This document shows positions 13,299 to 25,383 of a DNA stretch of 60,000 nt, in pieces. The stretch spans positions 25,534,025 through 25,594,024 of the forward strand of contig OU612070.1 of the NCBI GenBank assembly GCA_914767715.1, read 5' to 3'. Each line of letters opens with the position of its first letter. The first letter of the stretch is position 1. The stretch is from Membranipora membranacea. Lineage: Eukaryota > Bryozoa > Gymnolaemata > Cheilostomatida > Membraniporidae. Under the pieces are notes generated by a model that saw only the letters and a program-made list of their open reading frames with translations, made no database searches and was not told the DNA's origin. Both the position numbers and the translations under genes were made by a program.

Positions 13299-15783
13299 AG
13301 AGCTAACAGCCACTTTGAGGAACCTGTCCTCCCCCCAGGTGGACACAAGACGGACACTCGAGTTTTTCAACAGGCGGCTTATCAGTGGAAAGGGAGCAAA
13401 CCCGAATGCAGGCAAACTGGATCAAACATTATCTAGGTGTGTTTAGACCGTAACCCCAGAAGGGATGACACATCCATCAGCATGTTCAGACTTGTGGGAT
13501 TCAGTTACTGAGTCATTGCTAGAACTGTCTGCATGGGATGCTGTATAGTGTAGTAAGTCAGTTAAAGAAGCAACATCATTCTCGCTATATCTGCCAATTC
13601 AAATTAGAATTTACATGAAAGTATTCTGGGCTTCTTCTTGTAGGATTCGTCTTCTTTTGATACAGAGGGATACAAATCCAGATTTCTGGTCGATCATTGA
13701 ATGAGATTATTACTGTCTGTTTAACCCATTTGCTGCGTGCAGATTATTATAAGCTGAGGCAGCTGACTCTGAAGCTGACCATCAACCATACTATCTTATC
13801 GAGCTGAATTTTTAAGATACGGATGTTCTCTAGGAATAGCCAAATATGACCTGACACTAAAATTGTTCTCTATTTGGAATGGATAGATATCAATCATCAT
13901 CATCAATCGCATCTGATAATCCCGAGATAAGACACCTTCTCGTTCTCTTTTATTGTGTACTAATCAAGACAACTTTAAACAATTAGTTTAGTGGTGACCA
14001 TAGACTTAATATTAAGTCTATGGTGGTGACACTTCTTTCCGGTCGCAAGCCTATGTCGAGGAGTAACAAGGCTGGTTACACAAGGAGTACTGGGACTTCT
14101 TGGGTTAAATTCCTTTCAGGTTTCCTGCTATATTATTTGATCGTCGCTGTTGATTTGTTTTTCAAATAAATTAACCTAAACTATGGTATAACACTGGACA
14201 CAATGGAACAATATAACAATAATATAAGTACAACAAATGCATGTTTTCTTGTGCAACTATCAAAAGATCATATCAGGGTCATGCTGGCAAGATAAACATT
14301 AAAACCAGAGGCTTTATATGCACTGTTGTTATAAATCAATATACTAAAAAAGTTGTTTAGTAATGCTACAGTCGTCCACTCCTAAAACTTTCGTAATGCA
14401 ACAGCTCGCTCTGACATTAGATTACAGTGTAACACCATTATAAATTGTATCCCTGATCGAGTCAGGTTTGGCTGAGTATCTCATGTGTCTGTCCCAAAGG
14501 AGTCTCTAAACCTAGATATTGACCTTTCTGCTGCGCATCAAGGTCAATTTCTAAGTTGAGGGACTGCAAGGAGAACTCCTAACTCCTTGCTGTCCCTAAA
14601 CCGAGAAGTTGACCTGCGCTGCACATATGCAAATGTAAACTGTTGACGCATACATGTTTGGCTCTGCAGCATAGGGCCAGAATCAAATCACCTAGACTGA
14701 GAACCCAAATTAGGAAAACTGGACTCGGTGTCTCATAACTCACTATTGTGGAATTGTGCCTCGCTGCGAGAATTATTGCGATATCATTTGCATGGCGATA
14801 AATGGTGAATGGTAAATGGTAGGGAAACAAAGATTCTTGAGAACGCAAAATCACACTAGGTCGGATACTGTGGGCTCCTCGTTTTCAGACTGCATCAAAG
14901 CCTCAGTCCCTACAGCATTTTAATCAACCCATCCCCGATGAGCTGATCCTAGCATTGCTAATTCAAGTAATTGGTACTTACTTGGTACTTGAGAATTAAC
15001 GCCGTCTTTTATGCGTAGGTCGCAACAATATGGCATCTCATGAGTCCAATTCCAGGGATCCAACTGATACCAGGTGTTCTGGTCTCGCTGCAATCCTAGC
15101 CTGCCACTTCATGTAGAAATGCCTTTCTAGCTTCTGTTGCTCAAATGAGAAAATATCCTAGTTCGATTTTACTACCTAATGTTAATACTTGACCCACTAA
15201 AATAGTCTATTAGAAGTTAATGTATTCTGACCAAACCCTTTGTGTAAAAGTACAATGTGGTAAATTGAAGTACAGCTCACCTATTCAATAATTGCATATT
15301 ATTTAGTTATTGTACTGTACTCACTACCGAGATGAATTATATGCCATTGACAAAAATTTTACATGTATAGATTTTAAGCTATGTTTTTTTTCCGAAATCT
15401 GAAATAGATTTACCACTGGAACGTTTGGGAAAGGTTTTCCCAGGAGAAAACAGTGTAAATTGCAGCGCCTTACCGTGTGAAAATCATTCTGGTTGTCTGC
15501 TTTCAACAGTAATGTTCAATATACTTTTGATATTGATCTTTAATTCGAATGCCCTCAGACCTAAGCTACCACTTTAGGGTGCATTAAGAAGACAATTCCT
15601 GAACACACTAGTGGCCTTTTCAAAATATATAGCATTCCTGTAGTTCCAGCTTGGGAAAGCTCTATTGGGATTTCCATTTTCCAATTATACAGTAGTTAAC
15701 TGTAACCGAGGAAGTCTTGCCTGTGTTCCAAACGATAAGTTGTGCCAACCAACATCTAAGTCTAAAATGTTTTGGGAATTCAC
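13299..15783. other. Inversion spacer, left part: no gene
   Basis: Apart from the 24-bp micro-insertion (13,999) and a palindrome near 14,560-14,597, I see only unstructured AT-rich sequence. Small frames here have no recognisable similarity. Confidence 0.6.
13999..14022. mobile_element. 24-bp palindromic micro-insertion between 8-bp direct repeats
   Basis: Two 12-bp arms, CATAGACTTAAT and its exact complement, with no spacer. Perfect direct repeats GTGGTGAC flank it (13,991-13,998 and 14,023-14,030). The arm has the same first 13 bases as the left end of the 2.1-kb element at 26,194, so it is probably that family reduced to its tips. Confidence 0.8.
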
Positions 15784-16973
15784 CTTAGTTTGAGGCTGCT
15801 ATTTTGTATCACATCTTATTCTCCATATTTTATTCTATCATGTGAGCGAATTCCAGCTTTGGAATCCAAATATTGAGGAAGTTATGGCCTCTCAAACTTC
15901 CAGGGTGATCGCCTTCAACCGGCATTGGGAATAAGCGGAAACACGCCCAGTGGTGCGTCACAACCTTCATACTTATTATGAGTTATTAAACTACTAATCA
16001 CACAGATAAGATGATGATCAAAATTCAGACCTAGGCGGGACCCGAATCTGGGTTTACATACATGCAGGCAACGGTGCTACCATTGCTACCATCGCTACCA
16101 TCGCTACCATCGCTACCATCGCTACCATCGCTACCATCGCTACCATCGCTACCATCGCTACCATCGCTACCATCGCTACCATCGCTACCATCGCTACCAT
16201 CGCTACCATCGCTACCATCGCTACCATCGCTACCATCGCTACCATCGCTACCATCGCTACCATCGCTACCATCGCTACCATCGCTACCATCGCTACCATC
16301 GCTACCATCGCTACCATCGTACCATCGTACCATCGCTACCATCGCTACCATCGCTACCATCGCTACCATCGCTACCATCGCTACCATCGCTACCATCGCT
16401 ACCATCGCTACCATCGCTACCATCGCTACCATCGCTACCATCGCTACCATCGCTACCATCGCTACCATCGCTACCATCGCTACCATCGCTACCATCGCTA
16501 CCATCGCTACCATCGCTACCATCGCTACCATCGCTACCATCGCTACCATCGCTACCATCGCTACCATCGCTACCATCGCTACCATCGCTACCATCGTACC
16601 ATCGCTACCATCGCTACCATCGCTACCATCGCTACCATTGCACCACTAGATCCAGCCCTGTGAGCCTGTAGACAATATAGCTTGGCGTTAGCGGCATTGC
16701 CTACATGGCCATTTGCACCTGGGTTCGATACCCGCTACATCCCTGAACATTTTGATTATCAACCTATTTATTAGTGTATCATGATAAGTATGACGGTTGT
16801 GACGTAACACTGGGATTGCCGCTGATTCTTACTGCCTATAGACTGCCGTCACCTTGAAAGTTTGAGAGGCCATAACCTCCTCAATATTTGGGTTCTATAG
16901 CTGGAATTCGCTCACGTGATAGAATAAAATATGGAGAATAAGATGTGATACAAAATAGCAGCCTCAAACTAAG
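15784..16973. mobile_element. Foldback element around a 9-bp minisatellite
   Basis: Inverted arms of roughly 200-280 bp (15,784-16,060 and 16,650-16,973), starting CTTAGTTTGAGGCTGC, enclose a minisatellite. The arms have diverged by some 10-20% and their inner parts keep a tRNA-like B-box (GGGTTCGATACCC near 16,711). No protein is encoded. No clear target duplication was found. Confidence 0.85.
16069..16640. repeat. Minisatellite (CTACCATCG)n, about 60 copies
   Basis: Near-perfect 9-bp units run without a break; a few 8-bp units (CATCGTAC) occur near 16,318-16,330 and 16,592. Because 9 is a multiple of 3, all frames are open and give artefactual repeat proteins (LPS, VAM, DGS types), which are not genes. 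Confidence 0.97.
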
Positions 16974-17715
16974 TCTTTAAGGTTAAAGCAAATCAAATAA
17001 ATCTTATAGAGTTTCATAATAAACAATTCAGATCTTGTGTTAGATTTTCTTCGAATTGATTAATTGTAGCATCAATGAACTATTTCAGTGAACAGTACGT
17101 TGGTAGCATAGGATTGTCTTTGAGGGGTCTGTCAATTAAAGTGTGCGAGGCAATGAGGCAAACTATTGAGATCACTCGGAATGCAGATGGTTTCATTTAC
17201 ACACGACGCGAGCAATTTGGGAACAAGACATACATCTTGATTATTCATCCTGTGCAATACCTAATGATGCCAATATGATAACTAGAATCCTTTTTTTTAA
17301 CTTCCACAAATTCCAAAATCCATCCATGACCATGATTGTGTTTGTGATGCTTGATATGATGGAAAACTTTGTAAAAGTATCGACGCCTGCCTCTCATACC
17401 CGTGTCTCTATGGTTGATCTTGAAATCGACAGTGCTAGCTGAAATGAAATGTGAAGGAAACATTTTGGCTGTATAAGCAATTTTTCTGTTCATGATTGTG
17501 TGATATACTGCAGTAGGTAGTGGTAAGGGCATAGTCAGCAGAAACCACAGGGAAAAATAATTGGCAAAGAATCCAGACACGGAACAACTTCACACTTGCA
17601 GAATTGCTGAAGAATTGTTCTCAACATGGAATACAAAAGTTTAGTTGTGGGTAATGCAGCCAATGCACCCACTGATCGGAGTATGATAGCTGACTAGGTG
17701 GCCGGGGGGGGGGGG
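16974..17715. other. Inversion spacer, right part: no supported gene
   Basis: A minus-strand frame (17,580-17,245) is Arg- and His-rich near its end (KVFHHIKHHKHNHGHG) but opens with GTG just after a stop codon. At most it is an exon. A poly-G run marks the border with the right arm at about 17,702. Confidence 0.5.
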
Positions 17716-18204
17716 GGTCCACATTTGCCTGTGGTTTATCAGTAGTGGGGGAGGATACCAACTACAGACAAAATGGATCAAACCTGGTCTAAAACAGACC
17801 CGGTTTACAATTACCGATTATCCTCAAGATCTCCAGGTATTACTTCCGAAGGCAAGCGGTAGCTCAGTTCATATTTAGCAGGCTTATATCAAAATATCTA
17901 CTGATAACAAAACATAAGATTTTATTTAGGTAAATAAAAAGTGATCCTTTCAAGTTTCCCTAAAGAATGTAATGGGAGCTGTAGAGTTAATAAGCTAAGT
18001 TCTGCTACTGCTGCTCAGCAAGGAAACTAAGTAAATGCCAATATTTTTGGATATTTGCGAAGTTACCATTCTCAATTAGTCAAAGCTCAATATTGTGTTT
18101 CCTGTGCACCACTAATTTGCCATTTCTTCTATGTTACAAATATAGTCTAGTATAATCAACTATTGAGTGCTGTCACAGATAAACATCTTGGTTAGTTGGT
18201 TGGT

Positions 18205-21075
18205 TATATCAGCATGGAATTTGTGTTTATTGTATTATGTAATCTGATATTTATAGTAAATGAATTTTGTGTTTGATTAATCGGACTGTAGTTTGGAGTT
18301 GTTCCCTCCTTCACTCAAATCCCAAATAATAAAATATCCTCCAATTTTCTGTTCTAAAATCCGCGATATGTATGGTTTAAATAATGCAAATGCAATGGTA
18401 GCAGATCTGGACTTATAATTGCTGATAATTCGGTTATTAGAGAGAGACTTCAAAAACACAACTGAACTGTTGATCAACAATACCTCAGCGGTAAGTAAAG
18501 CTACTATCGTACAATGTGCGCTAGCCTCAACTACTGAGCACTGGTTTAGTTTTGTGTTGGGCGCAATTCTCGGTGGAATCGCACAAGGATTTATTTTCAA
18601 CAATAATAACAAACTATAAATATGGTTCTAATCGTCAGGCAATAAATCAATCACTGTTTTGACAATAACTTGGCATTTATTAGTTTAAGTGCTCAAACGG
18701 TGCAAGATGCTGGTAGAGGCATTTCATTATCAACCAGAGTGGTTGATAATGAAATGCCTCTACCAGCATCTTGCACCGTTTGAGCACTTAAACTAGGCAT
18801 TTATCATTTAGTCATAAAAATACATAAACATTCAAAATCTTCATAATAAAATCTTACCCTTGGTGCAAATGACCTTGAATTCTGTGTGATATCTGTCCTC
18901 TTGCTGTAAATAGCAGTAACTGTAACTCTGTGTCTTAGCTCTGTTGGCTGAATTGTGTCTAATTGATTTTAGACAATTTTCCTCGCTTGTGAATTGCGGT
19001 ATCTGTATCTCTGTGTATGTCTAAACTATCTTAGACTTGGTTCCTCGCTGAAATGCGTTATTTGTAACTCTCTGTATTTTGTCAAAAGCTCTGTTGGCTG
19101 AATGTGTCTAAATGATTTTAGACAATTTTCCTCGCAGTGAATGTGCCTCCTTGGGCTGACTAAATCAGATAGTTATCTGATTAAATATGTTTTGCTGTAC
19201 GTTGTGAACCCACCTCTTAGCGCTGACTTGAATTTGTTATCTTCTTGTTGAAGAATAGGCCTCTTTGGGCTGAGTGAATCAGATAATTCTCTGATTAAAT
19301 GTGTAATGCTGTACGCCGTGAACCCGCCTCCTGGCGCTGACTTGAATTTGTTATCTTCTTGTTGATGAATAGGCCTCCGTGGGCTGAGTGAATCAGATAA
19401 TTCTCTGATTGAATGTGTAATGCTGTACGTCCTGAACCCGCCTCCTGGTGCTGACTGATTTTTACAAGTGTCTATCAGGCTTTTATAGTGCTGGTTAGCA
19501 GTCTTGTTATTGTGCAATGTTTGCATTTACAGGTGTAAAAGGTGTTAACCTTGTTATTGGTTTTTGCCTTAATGCCGTAATTAATCTCTTTTGATTTATC
19601 TAGCTGTCAAAACATTGTCAGTCTGTCCTTCACCTGACCTTCTCTCATTCTTGTTTTGGTTATTTTTAGATAATTTATGGTGTCAAGTGTACCTGTTTAT
19701 CCATGATGTAATCTGTTGGTTTTCCAATTTTGCAATCTTTACAGGGTTTTTTCACGTGCCAAAAGATCTTGTGACTTTGTGGTTATTTTGATGATGTTTT
19801 GTGACTTCTAGTTCTAGTTATTTTCGAATAAGTTATGGCGTCAAGTGCACTTGTTTTCTATGGTGCAATATGCTGGTTTTCTAATTTTGCAATCTTTCCA
19901 GGGTTGTTTCACGTGCCCAAAGATCTTGTGACTCTGCGGTTATTTTGAAGATGTTTTGTGACTTCTGTTGTTTTCCCCGTTGTGTGATTCTCCACGGGTT
20001 GTTTCACGTGCCCAGATTTCTCATGACCCTGTGATTATGTTTTTGTTATATTTCAATACGCCCTCAGTGTATTGTTCCCTCCATTTACTACAATATTACT
20101 ATTTTCCATCACCATATAGCTAGCATATGTCTAGATAAATTTCAATAATGATAACCTATGATGTTTTAGCTTTAACCCTACACTGAAATGTTTAAATAAT
20201 GTTTCTGTTGGGTCTTAGTTTAAGCTCTTAGTAATAATTGAATTTAAACTAACTTTGCTTTGTTGTGTTTTACAGATTATGGTGGGGTTAATGATGATTT
20301 CCTGTCTGCACAGCATGCTGAGTTAAATCTCAATGCATACTCTACTACACTATCGCCCTGATTCGATTTCATATCTATAACTCTAAAGTCCTTGGTTCTC
20401 ATATCATCAAATTTGAAGTCAGCGAACAAGCAGCACAGCTCTCACAACAAGCAGATCAAGCCTATAATAATGCCGAAACAGATCACCACAGCTATTCAAA
20501 TTGACAACATGTGGATGTCAATGGAACTTATGACCAAAAAAAAAAGATAATCAGAAACCAGTGTAATTTGTGTTATGTCTGGTGACCTAGGCCTCACCCT
20601 TAGTCTTAGCTTTTGACTTTTGCAAGCTCATTGTTTTTCTCGCTTTTTGAAACCAATTACCAATAATAGGTGCAAAGGTAATTATTTTTGACAAGTGTCA
20701 TTTTTTTATGGTATTTCTAATCCAGATTATGATTGGTTATTAATTTTTATGGTTTCGGCCCAGGGTGTGGTACAGAAATGTGTTGGTTGAATATTAATTA
20801 GTTATTTATTGCTATGTGTCATATTTTTATGGTATTTCCAATCAAGATTATGATCTGTTATTAATTGTATGGTTTCGGCCCAAGATCTGGTACAGAAATG
20901 TATTTGTTGAATATTAACTATTTATTTATTGCACTGTGTCTTTATATGATATGTGATTGACCTTTAGTTTTGTACTGTCACACTTTTCGGAAATAAAATT
21001 TGTTATCCCCGTTGTCGAAGATTTTGACTGTGTGTGTCCCTCTAATTTTCTTGTACGGTTAATCGTTTGCTGCAT
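18205..21075. repeat. Composite insertion of several tandem-repeat blocks
   Basis: Absent from the left arm, whose matching site is near 12,790. Blocks seen: 18,950-19,140, units with the hairpin TGTCTAAATGATTTTAGACA and a CCTCGC tail; 19,145-19,462, three units of about 117 bp each with an AATCAGA...TCTGATT hairpin; 19,640-20,040, two and a half units of about 160 bp each with a TTTCACGTGCC motif; 20,700-20,940, two units of about 120 bp. An AATAAA lies near 20,993. The 117-bp units stay open on the minus strand as a 39-residue repeat. No known protein domain was seen, and element class is unknown. Confidence 0.75.
18681..18795. mobile_element. 115-bp hairpin MITE with perfect 56-bp arms and 9-bp target duplication
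   Basis: Two exactly complementary 56-bp arms (starting TAGTTTAAGTGCTCAAACGG) separated by only GAG. Direct repeats GGCATTTAT flank it (18,672-18,680 and 18,796-18,804). A 9-bp duplication fits Mutator-like or Merlin-type transposases. Perfect arms mean either very recent insertion or ongoing arm correction. Its transcript would be a long perfect hairpin. Confidence 0.92.
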
Positions 21076-21795
21076 ATGACAGTTAGTTAGTTACCTGCCA
21101 AACAATAAGTTCAAGTCAAATTCTTTAAAGATTTTGAACTAATTTCAAGCTTGACTCATCAGTTTGATTGAGAAATTGCTAATCCTGTTTCTATAAGATG
21201 AGACCCAAACTATTATCAGAGCAAATTTCTTTATCATCAATTCCAGCTGAAGTTTAAAACATAAGCTGCTTTACATACGAGCACAGAGTATGGATATCTT
21301 TTCTCTTGTCTAAGCCCCCCAGATTATTGCCCCTCCCCCTCTGTGTCAAGTGTAGCACTTATTGGTTGAGTGAGAGTGTTATGTCCTCATACTAAACTAT
21401 AGATCATCTACCCATAGTATAACATAATAAAATAATACAACTTAATTCATAAGAAAGTGATACCTTTTGTTGTGACATTACGACATGTTGCATAACCTCA
21501 TCATAATGGCAATTATTAAAACACAGATGTGTCTGATCACATATGTCAATTCATAAGCTTTTATTTTGGTGTGTCAGGTCATTAACAAGGCCCGAAGGAT
21601 TATTCATTACAGATGCCACGGCATTTTAAATTAAGCAGCCAACAGCAATGATAAGCCCTGATCGATTATACAGATAATAATATTTAGAGTACATATATAG
21701 CTATGAATGCCTAGTTTTATTACTAAGCCGTCTGCAGAGCTGTGACTGAAGAAATATCTTCACACAATAACAGCGGAGTGATCGAGGGGGCTGAG

Positions 21796-21853
21796 ATGGC
21801 TGGAGGTCTCATTCATAGGAATTTTTGCTATTTGGAGATACTCATATTTGGAG
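21796..21853 (+). pseudogene. Inverted copy of the alternative first exon
   Basis: This is the right-arm counterpart of 11,984-12,041. It has the same 58-bp length, ATG, open frame (MAGGLIHRN start) and GTAGGC donor. Its presence in both arms shows that exon 1 was duplicated before the inversion happened. Confidence 0.5.
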
Positions 21854-22104
21854 GTAGGCGCCACATTATCAATGAGAGAGTATAATGGTAGTTATTTTTT
21901 TCGTATCAATTTTAAGCGGAAACTGAATGCTGAATTCAGCAGTAGCGAAGTTACTGAAGATCATTGTTGGTAGTGATGATTGTGAATATTGGTCGCATAA
22001 CTCAGTGGATCGTAGCAAGAAGTCTATATTCTTCCTTGATCTGAAACTGAAAAAAAACTGAAAAAACTGAAAAAAAACATTTGCATACAACAGCAGCGCA
22101 TTGA

Positions 22105-25100
22105 ATGAGGAGGATGGCTGGAGGTTTAGTATTTAGGATTTGCAGGCTTATGCTTGGAGGTGAGTAGTTCGTAATGAACAGGTGTCTGGTTACATATGAC
22201 AATCTGGGTTTTTTTTAAAAGGGTTCATAGGTTTGTGTCAGGGTGATTGCAAAGATTCTGTATTTTTGTCTCCGATGAAACACAAGAGACAAGTATGGCA
22301 ACCATCAACAAGTTGACATACATTCTGTACAGACATGCATAAGCCCACCAGATCCCAACTTATTACAGAACTATTCTATTCTAAAAGTATCTAGCAAAAG
22401 AGTTAAAACTCATTGAATGTGTATTGCATAGTTTATATCCACCCAATTAATAGAATCCATAACATTAAAAATGGGGCCTAGTCAAAATACTAAAAGGCTT
22501 TCTGAGCCCTAATTAACTAAAATTGACAATTGACGCAGCTAGCATTATCTCTCTTGGCGTTCGTTCGTCAATTTGTTTAAAGGACGTTCAATCATTTTCG
22601 ATTTTGATTAACGGGATTGGATTTGACATTGGCTAACATGCAAGTTTCATTTGCGCAAAACAACCACTTTCATACCATGAAATCGTTCTTTCCAAAGTTG
22701 TTGTTGTTATGTGTGTTTCAGTCTAACTTTGAGCGACGAAATCCCTGGAGAAGGAGTTCATTAGGAATAAGCAATCATTTGTGTGTATAAATCTTAATAA
22801 TATGTATATTACTTTGTATAAATAAACTCAGTGTTTTGCGTAGGCTCTATCGATGATCTCATATCAATAGCGGGTGTGAAAATACTGACTGGAACACATC
22901 AATGTCTGCCAATGAATATTGGGGTTTTGTTGGCCCCCAGGTGTGCTCCGACCTGCCTGCAAACAGAGAGAAAATTGGCGCAGATATTGCGGCCTCGCCA
23001 TTAAGGAACTACAATTTCGCCGCCCATGCTTTGGGATGTGGCAAGTGATATGACATCCGATTTTTAATCATCTGATTATCTGAATGCAATGTATATATTA
23101 TGTATATAGGCCTAATCAATTCTAGACCTCACGTCCACGATGCCGATGGCCATTTTAGTAAAAATTTAATATATCATATCGATCTTATGAAGTGAAATAT
23201 GCTGTCTCACAAGCGGTCAATGTAAAGATGTACCAGAACCAACCCAGATGATGGACAGAATCTGAGCTAATACTGGTGATCCAAGGTGAAGTTCAAGCTC
23301 ACCCGCATACATAAAAAAATCTTTTTTACCATTTCTACTATTATATATCGTCAATTACCCCTGTCGGCCCACTTCCAACATTTTACTGTTATCAATAATT
23401 TATATTTTAATCTATTTTACAGCATGTCTGGTTTGTGGAACGCTCGTCTCTAGTTCTGAAGTAAGAGATCTGGCTGATGAATACTTTGACTTTAAGATAA
23501 GAGAGGATCCATGGTTCGCCACTAAGCTCGGGATCGATAAGTACCAAGATAAGGTGCAGGAATGGAACCATATATATATACTTTTTATTGGCATCAAAAG
23601 TCATCTCATTCGAAATGTTTTGCACTCAGTGATAAAAAACAATTTTTTTTATAACAAAAAAAGAGAAACAGAAGGGAAATAATATCATCAATGATGTTGG
23701 TCAAGTCGATAATATATGGTTGAAAAGTAAAGTTTTGAATGAACTGAACTTCTCTTTAGATCTCAAATGTAACGGTAAAGAATTGTATGTAGCAGAAACT
23801 TTGTATCTTAGATTGTCTGTATGATATAAAAGTAAATGTTTATCACGAAAATTGAACTTGGTAGTGTTTTTAAATCCTCTATATATAAATGGTGGTGTTA
23901 AAAAATTGTTTATCTTATGCGCAAAAAGTGAAGTGAAATAACAAACAAGCTTAGGAAGAGGTAGGAGTTGTAATGATTGTGTAATGGATTCGGTTGAAAT
24001 GAGATAATACGGGATGTAATGCACATTGGCGATAATGCGTAAAGCCCGTTTTTGCAACAAAAATAATCTATTGAGGGCATTATTGCAGGACAAGTTGCCA
24101 ATGATATGGATACCATATATAAGGTGACAATAGATAAACTGGAAGTAAAATGTGCGGGCACTTGCTATATCCAAGAAGTATCTCAAATTTTGAAGTAGGT
24201 AAACATTCCGTTGTACCTTTTTATATACATACTCTAGATGATCCTGCCATGAAAGCGAGTCATTCAACACAAAACCCAGAAGCCTTGTAGTTCTCTGTCT
24301 GTTTAGTTTTTCATGCCCTATGTACAGTTCCAGGTCATAAAGCGGATCTGAGATATTAAGTAGCATGTAATGAGATTTCTGAACATTTATAACCATCCGG
24401 TTACGATTGCACCAATCCAAAATGCCACTTAAATCTTCAGATGCCTTTGCCTTTAGTTGCTGAAGGTTTTTATTAGATGACAGGAACACTGTATCATCAG
24501 CATATGCATATGATGATGAGTCTGATTTTGATGAAGTTAATAAATCATTTATGAAGATGAGAAACAAAGTTGGTGCTAGGATTGAACCTTGAGGGACCCC
24601 TATTGTGATAGGCAATCTACAAGATTCAATATTATTGAGTTTAACAAACTGCCTTCTGTCTGTCAGAAAGGTGTCAAGAAGTTTTAACATATTTCCTCCG
24701 ATGCCGCAAGCCTTCAACTTATTGTGTAGTAAAACATGGGATACACAGTCAAATGCCTTTTTAAAATCCAGAAAAAGTAATGTCATAACATTTCCATTAA
24801 TTTTCTCCACCAAAGAGCTGAAATAATTTTAAATAAACTGTCTGAACAAGAATGGCCTTTTCTAAATCCACATTGAAGCTCATGGATGATTTTGTTCTTA
24901 GTGAGATATTCTTGCAGATGGTGATTTATGTGTTTCTCAAATATTTTTGAAAGAACAGGCAAGACTGAAATTGGCCTATAATTTGATGGGTTATTTATAT
25001 CCCCAGATTTATGTATTGGTGAAACTCGAGCTAGTTTCCATGTTGAAGGGAACTGTCCTTTGCTTAAAACCCTGTTAAACATATCGGTGACAATATCCAC

Positions 25101-25383
25101 AATATAAGGCCAAACAAGCTTCAACATCTTCACTGTAATTCTGTCAGGTCCTGTACTTTTACTATCAGGAATGTGGAACAATATTCTTGTACATGTGAAA
25201 GGGGTGAATTGTGGTATGTCTGTCAAATTATGTTTGGATACGGGAAATGTCATCTCATCTGTTACAACAAGGTTTTTTGTGATTGATTTTGCAATGGATG
25301 TGAAATGGCTGTTAAATTGATCTGCACTCAAATTTGTCGCAGGGATTCAACAGAAGAATCATGAGGCATTCAACAGAAGAATC
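22105..25383 (+). pseudogene. Inverted copy of DUF885 exons 1-2, broken by a LINE
   Basis: In the right arm of the inverted duplication, exon 1 (22,105-22,159, with its GTGAGT donor) and exon 2 (from 23,423 after an ACAG acceptor) recur on the plus strand. The frame is intact up to 23,571, where a minus-strand LINE enters. The rest of exon 2 resumes near 25,362 and keeps its GTAAGT donor at 25,384. Just before it, a short stretch ending in CAACAGAAGAATC is duplicated. The arm ends in intron 2, so no other exons are present. Changes from gene A are few and mostly conservative (for example TFVSS to TLVSS). It cannot encode the enzyme, but its promoter and leader exon may still be transcribed. 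Confidence 0.85.
23572..25340 (-). mobile_element. LINE fragment, CR1/Jockey-like reverse transcriptase (5'-truncated, frameshifted)
   Basis: Two overlapping minus-strand frames (25,331-24,783 and 24,813-23,701) encode reverse transcriptase blocks in order: YRPISVLPVLSKIFEKH, CGFRKGHSCSDSL, DFKKAFDCVSH, GVPQGSILAPTLF and the catalytic YADD. A single frameshift near 24,800 splits them, so the copy is dead. There is no endonuclease domain, as expected for 5' truncation. The 3' end has an AATAAA motif and a short (AT)n tail meeting the target at 23,571. It sits inside exon 2 of the inverted DUF885 copy, so it arrived after the inversion. Confidence 0.92.

Noticed and set aside
16045-16640. Possible CRISPR array
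   Set aside because: Units are contiguous 9-mers without spacers, in an intron-bearing eukaryotic genome.
16031-16649. Long overlapping frames on both strands through the 9-bp repeat
   Set aside because: A repeat whose period is a multiple of three without stops is open in every frame; it is a minisatellite, not a gene.
17245-17580. 111-codon His/Arg-rich frame with a leader-like start
   Set aside because: The start is GTG, a stop lies three codons upstream, and no ATG precedes the basic region. Only an internal exon is possible, without support.
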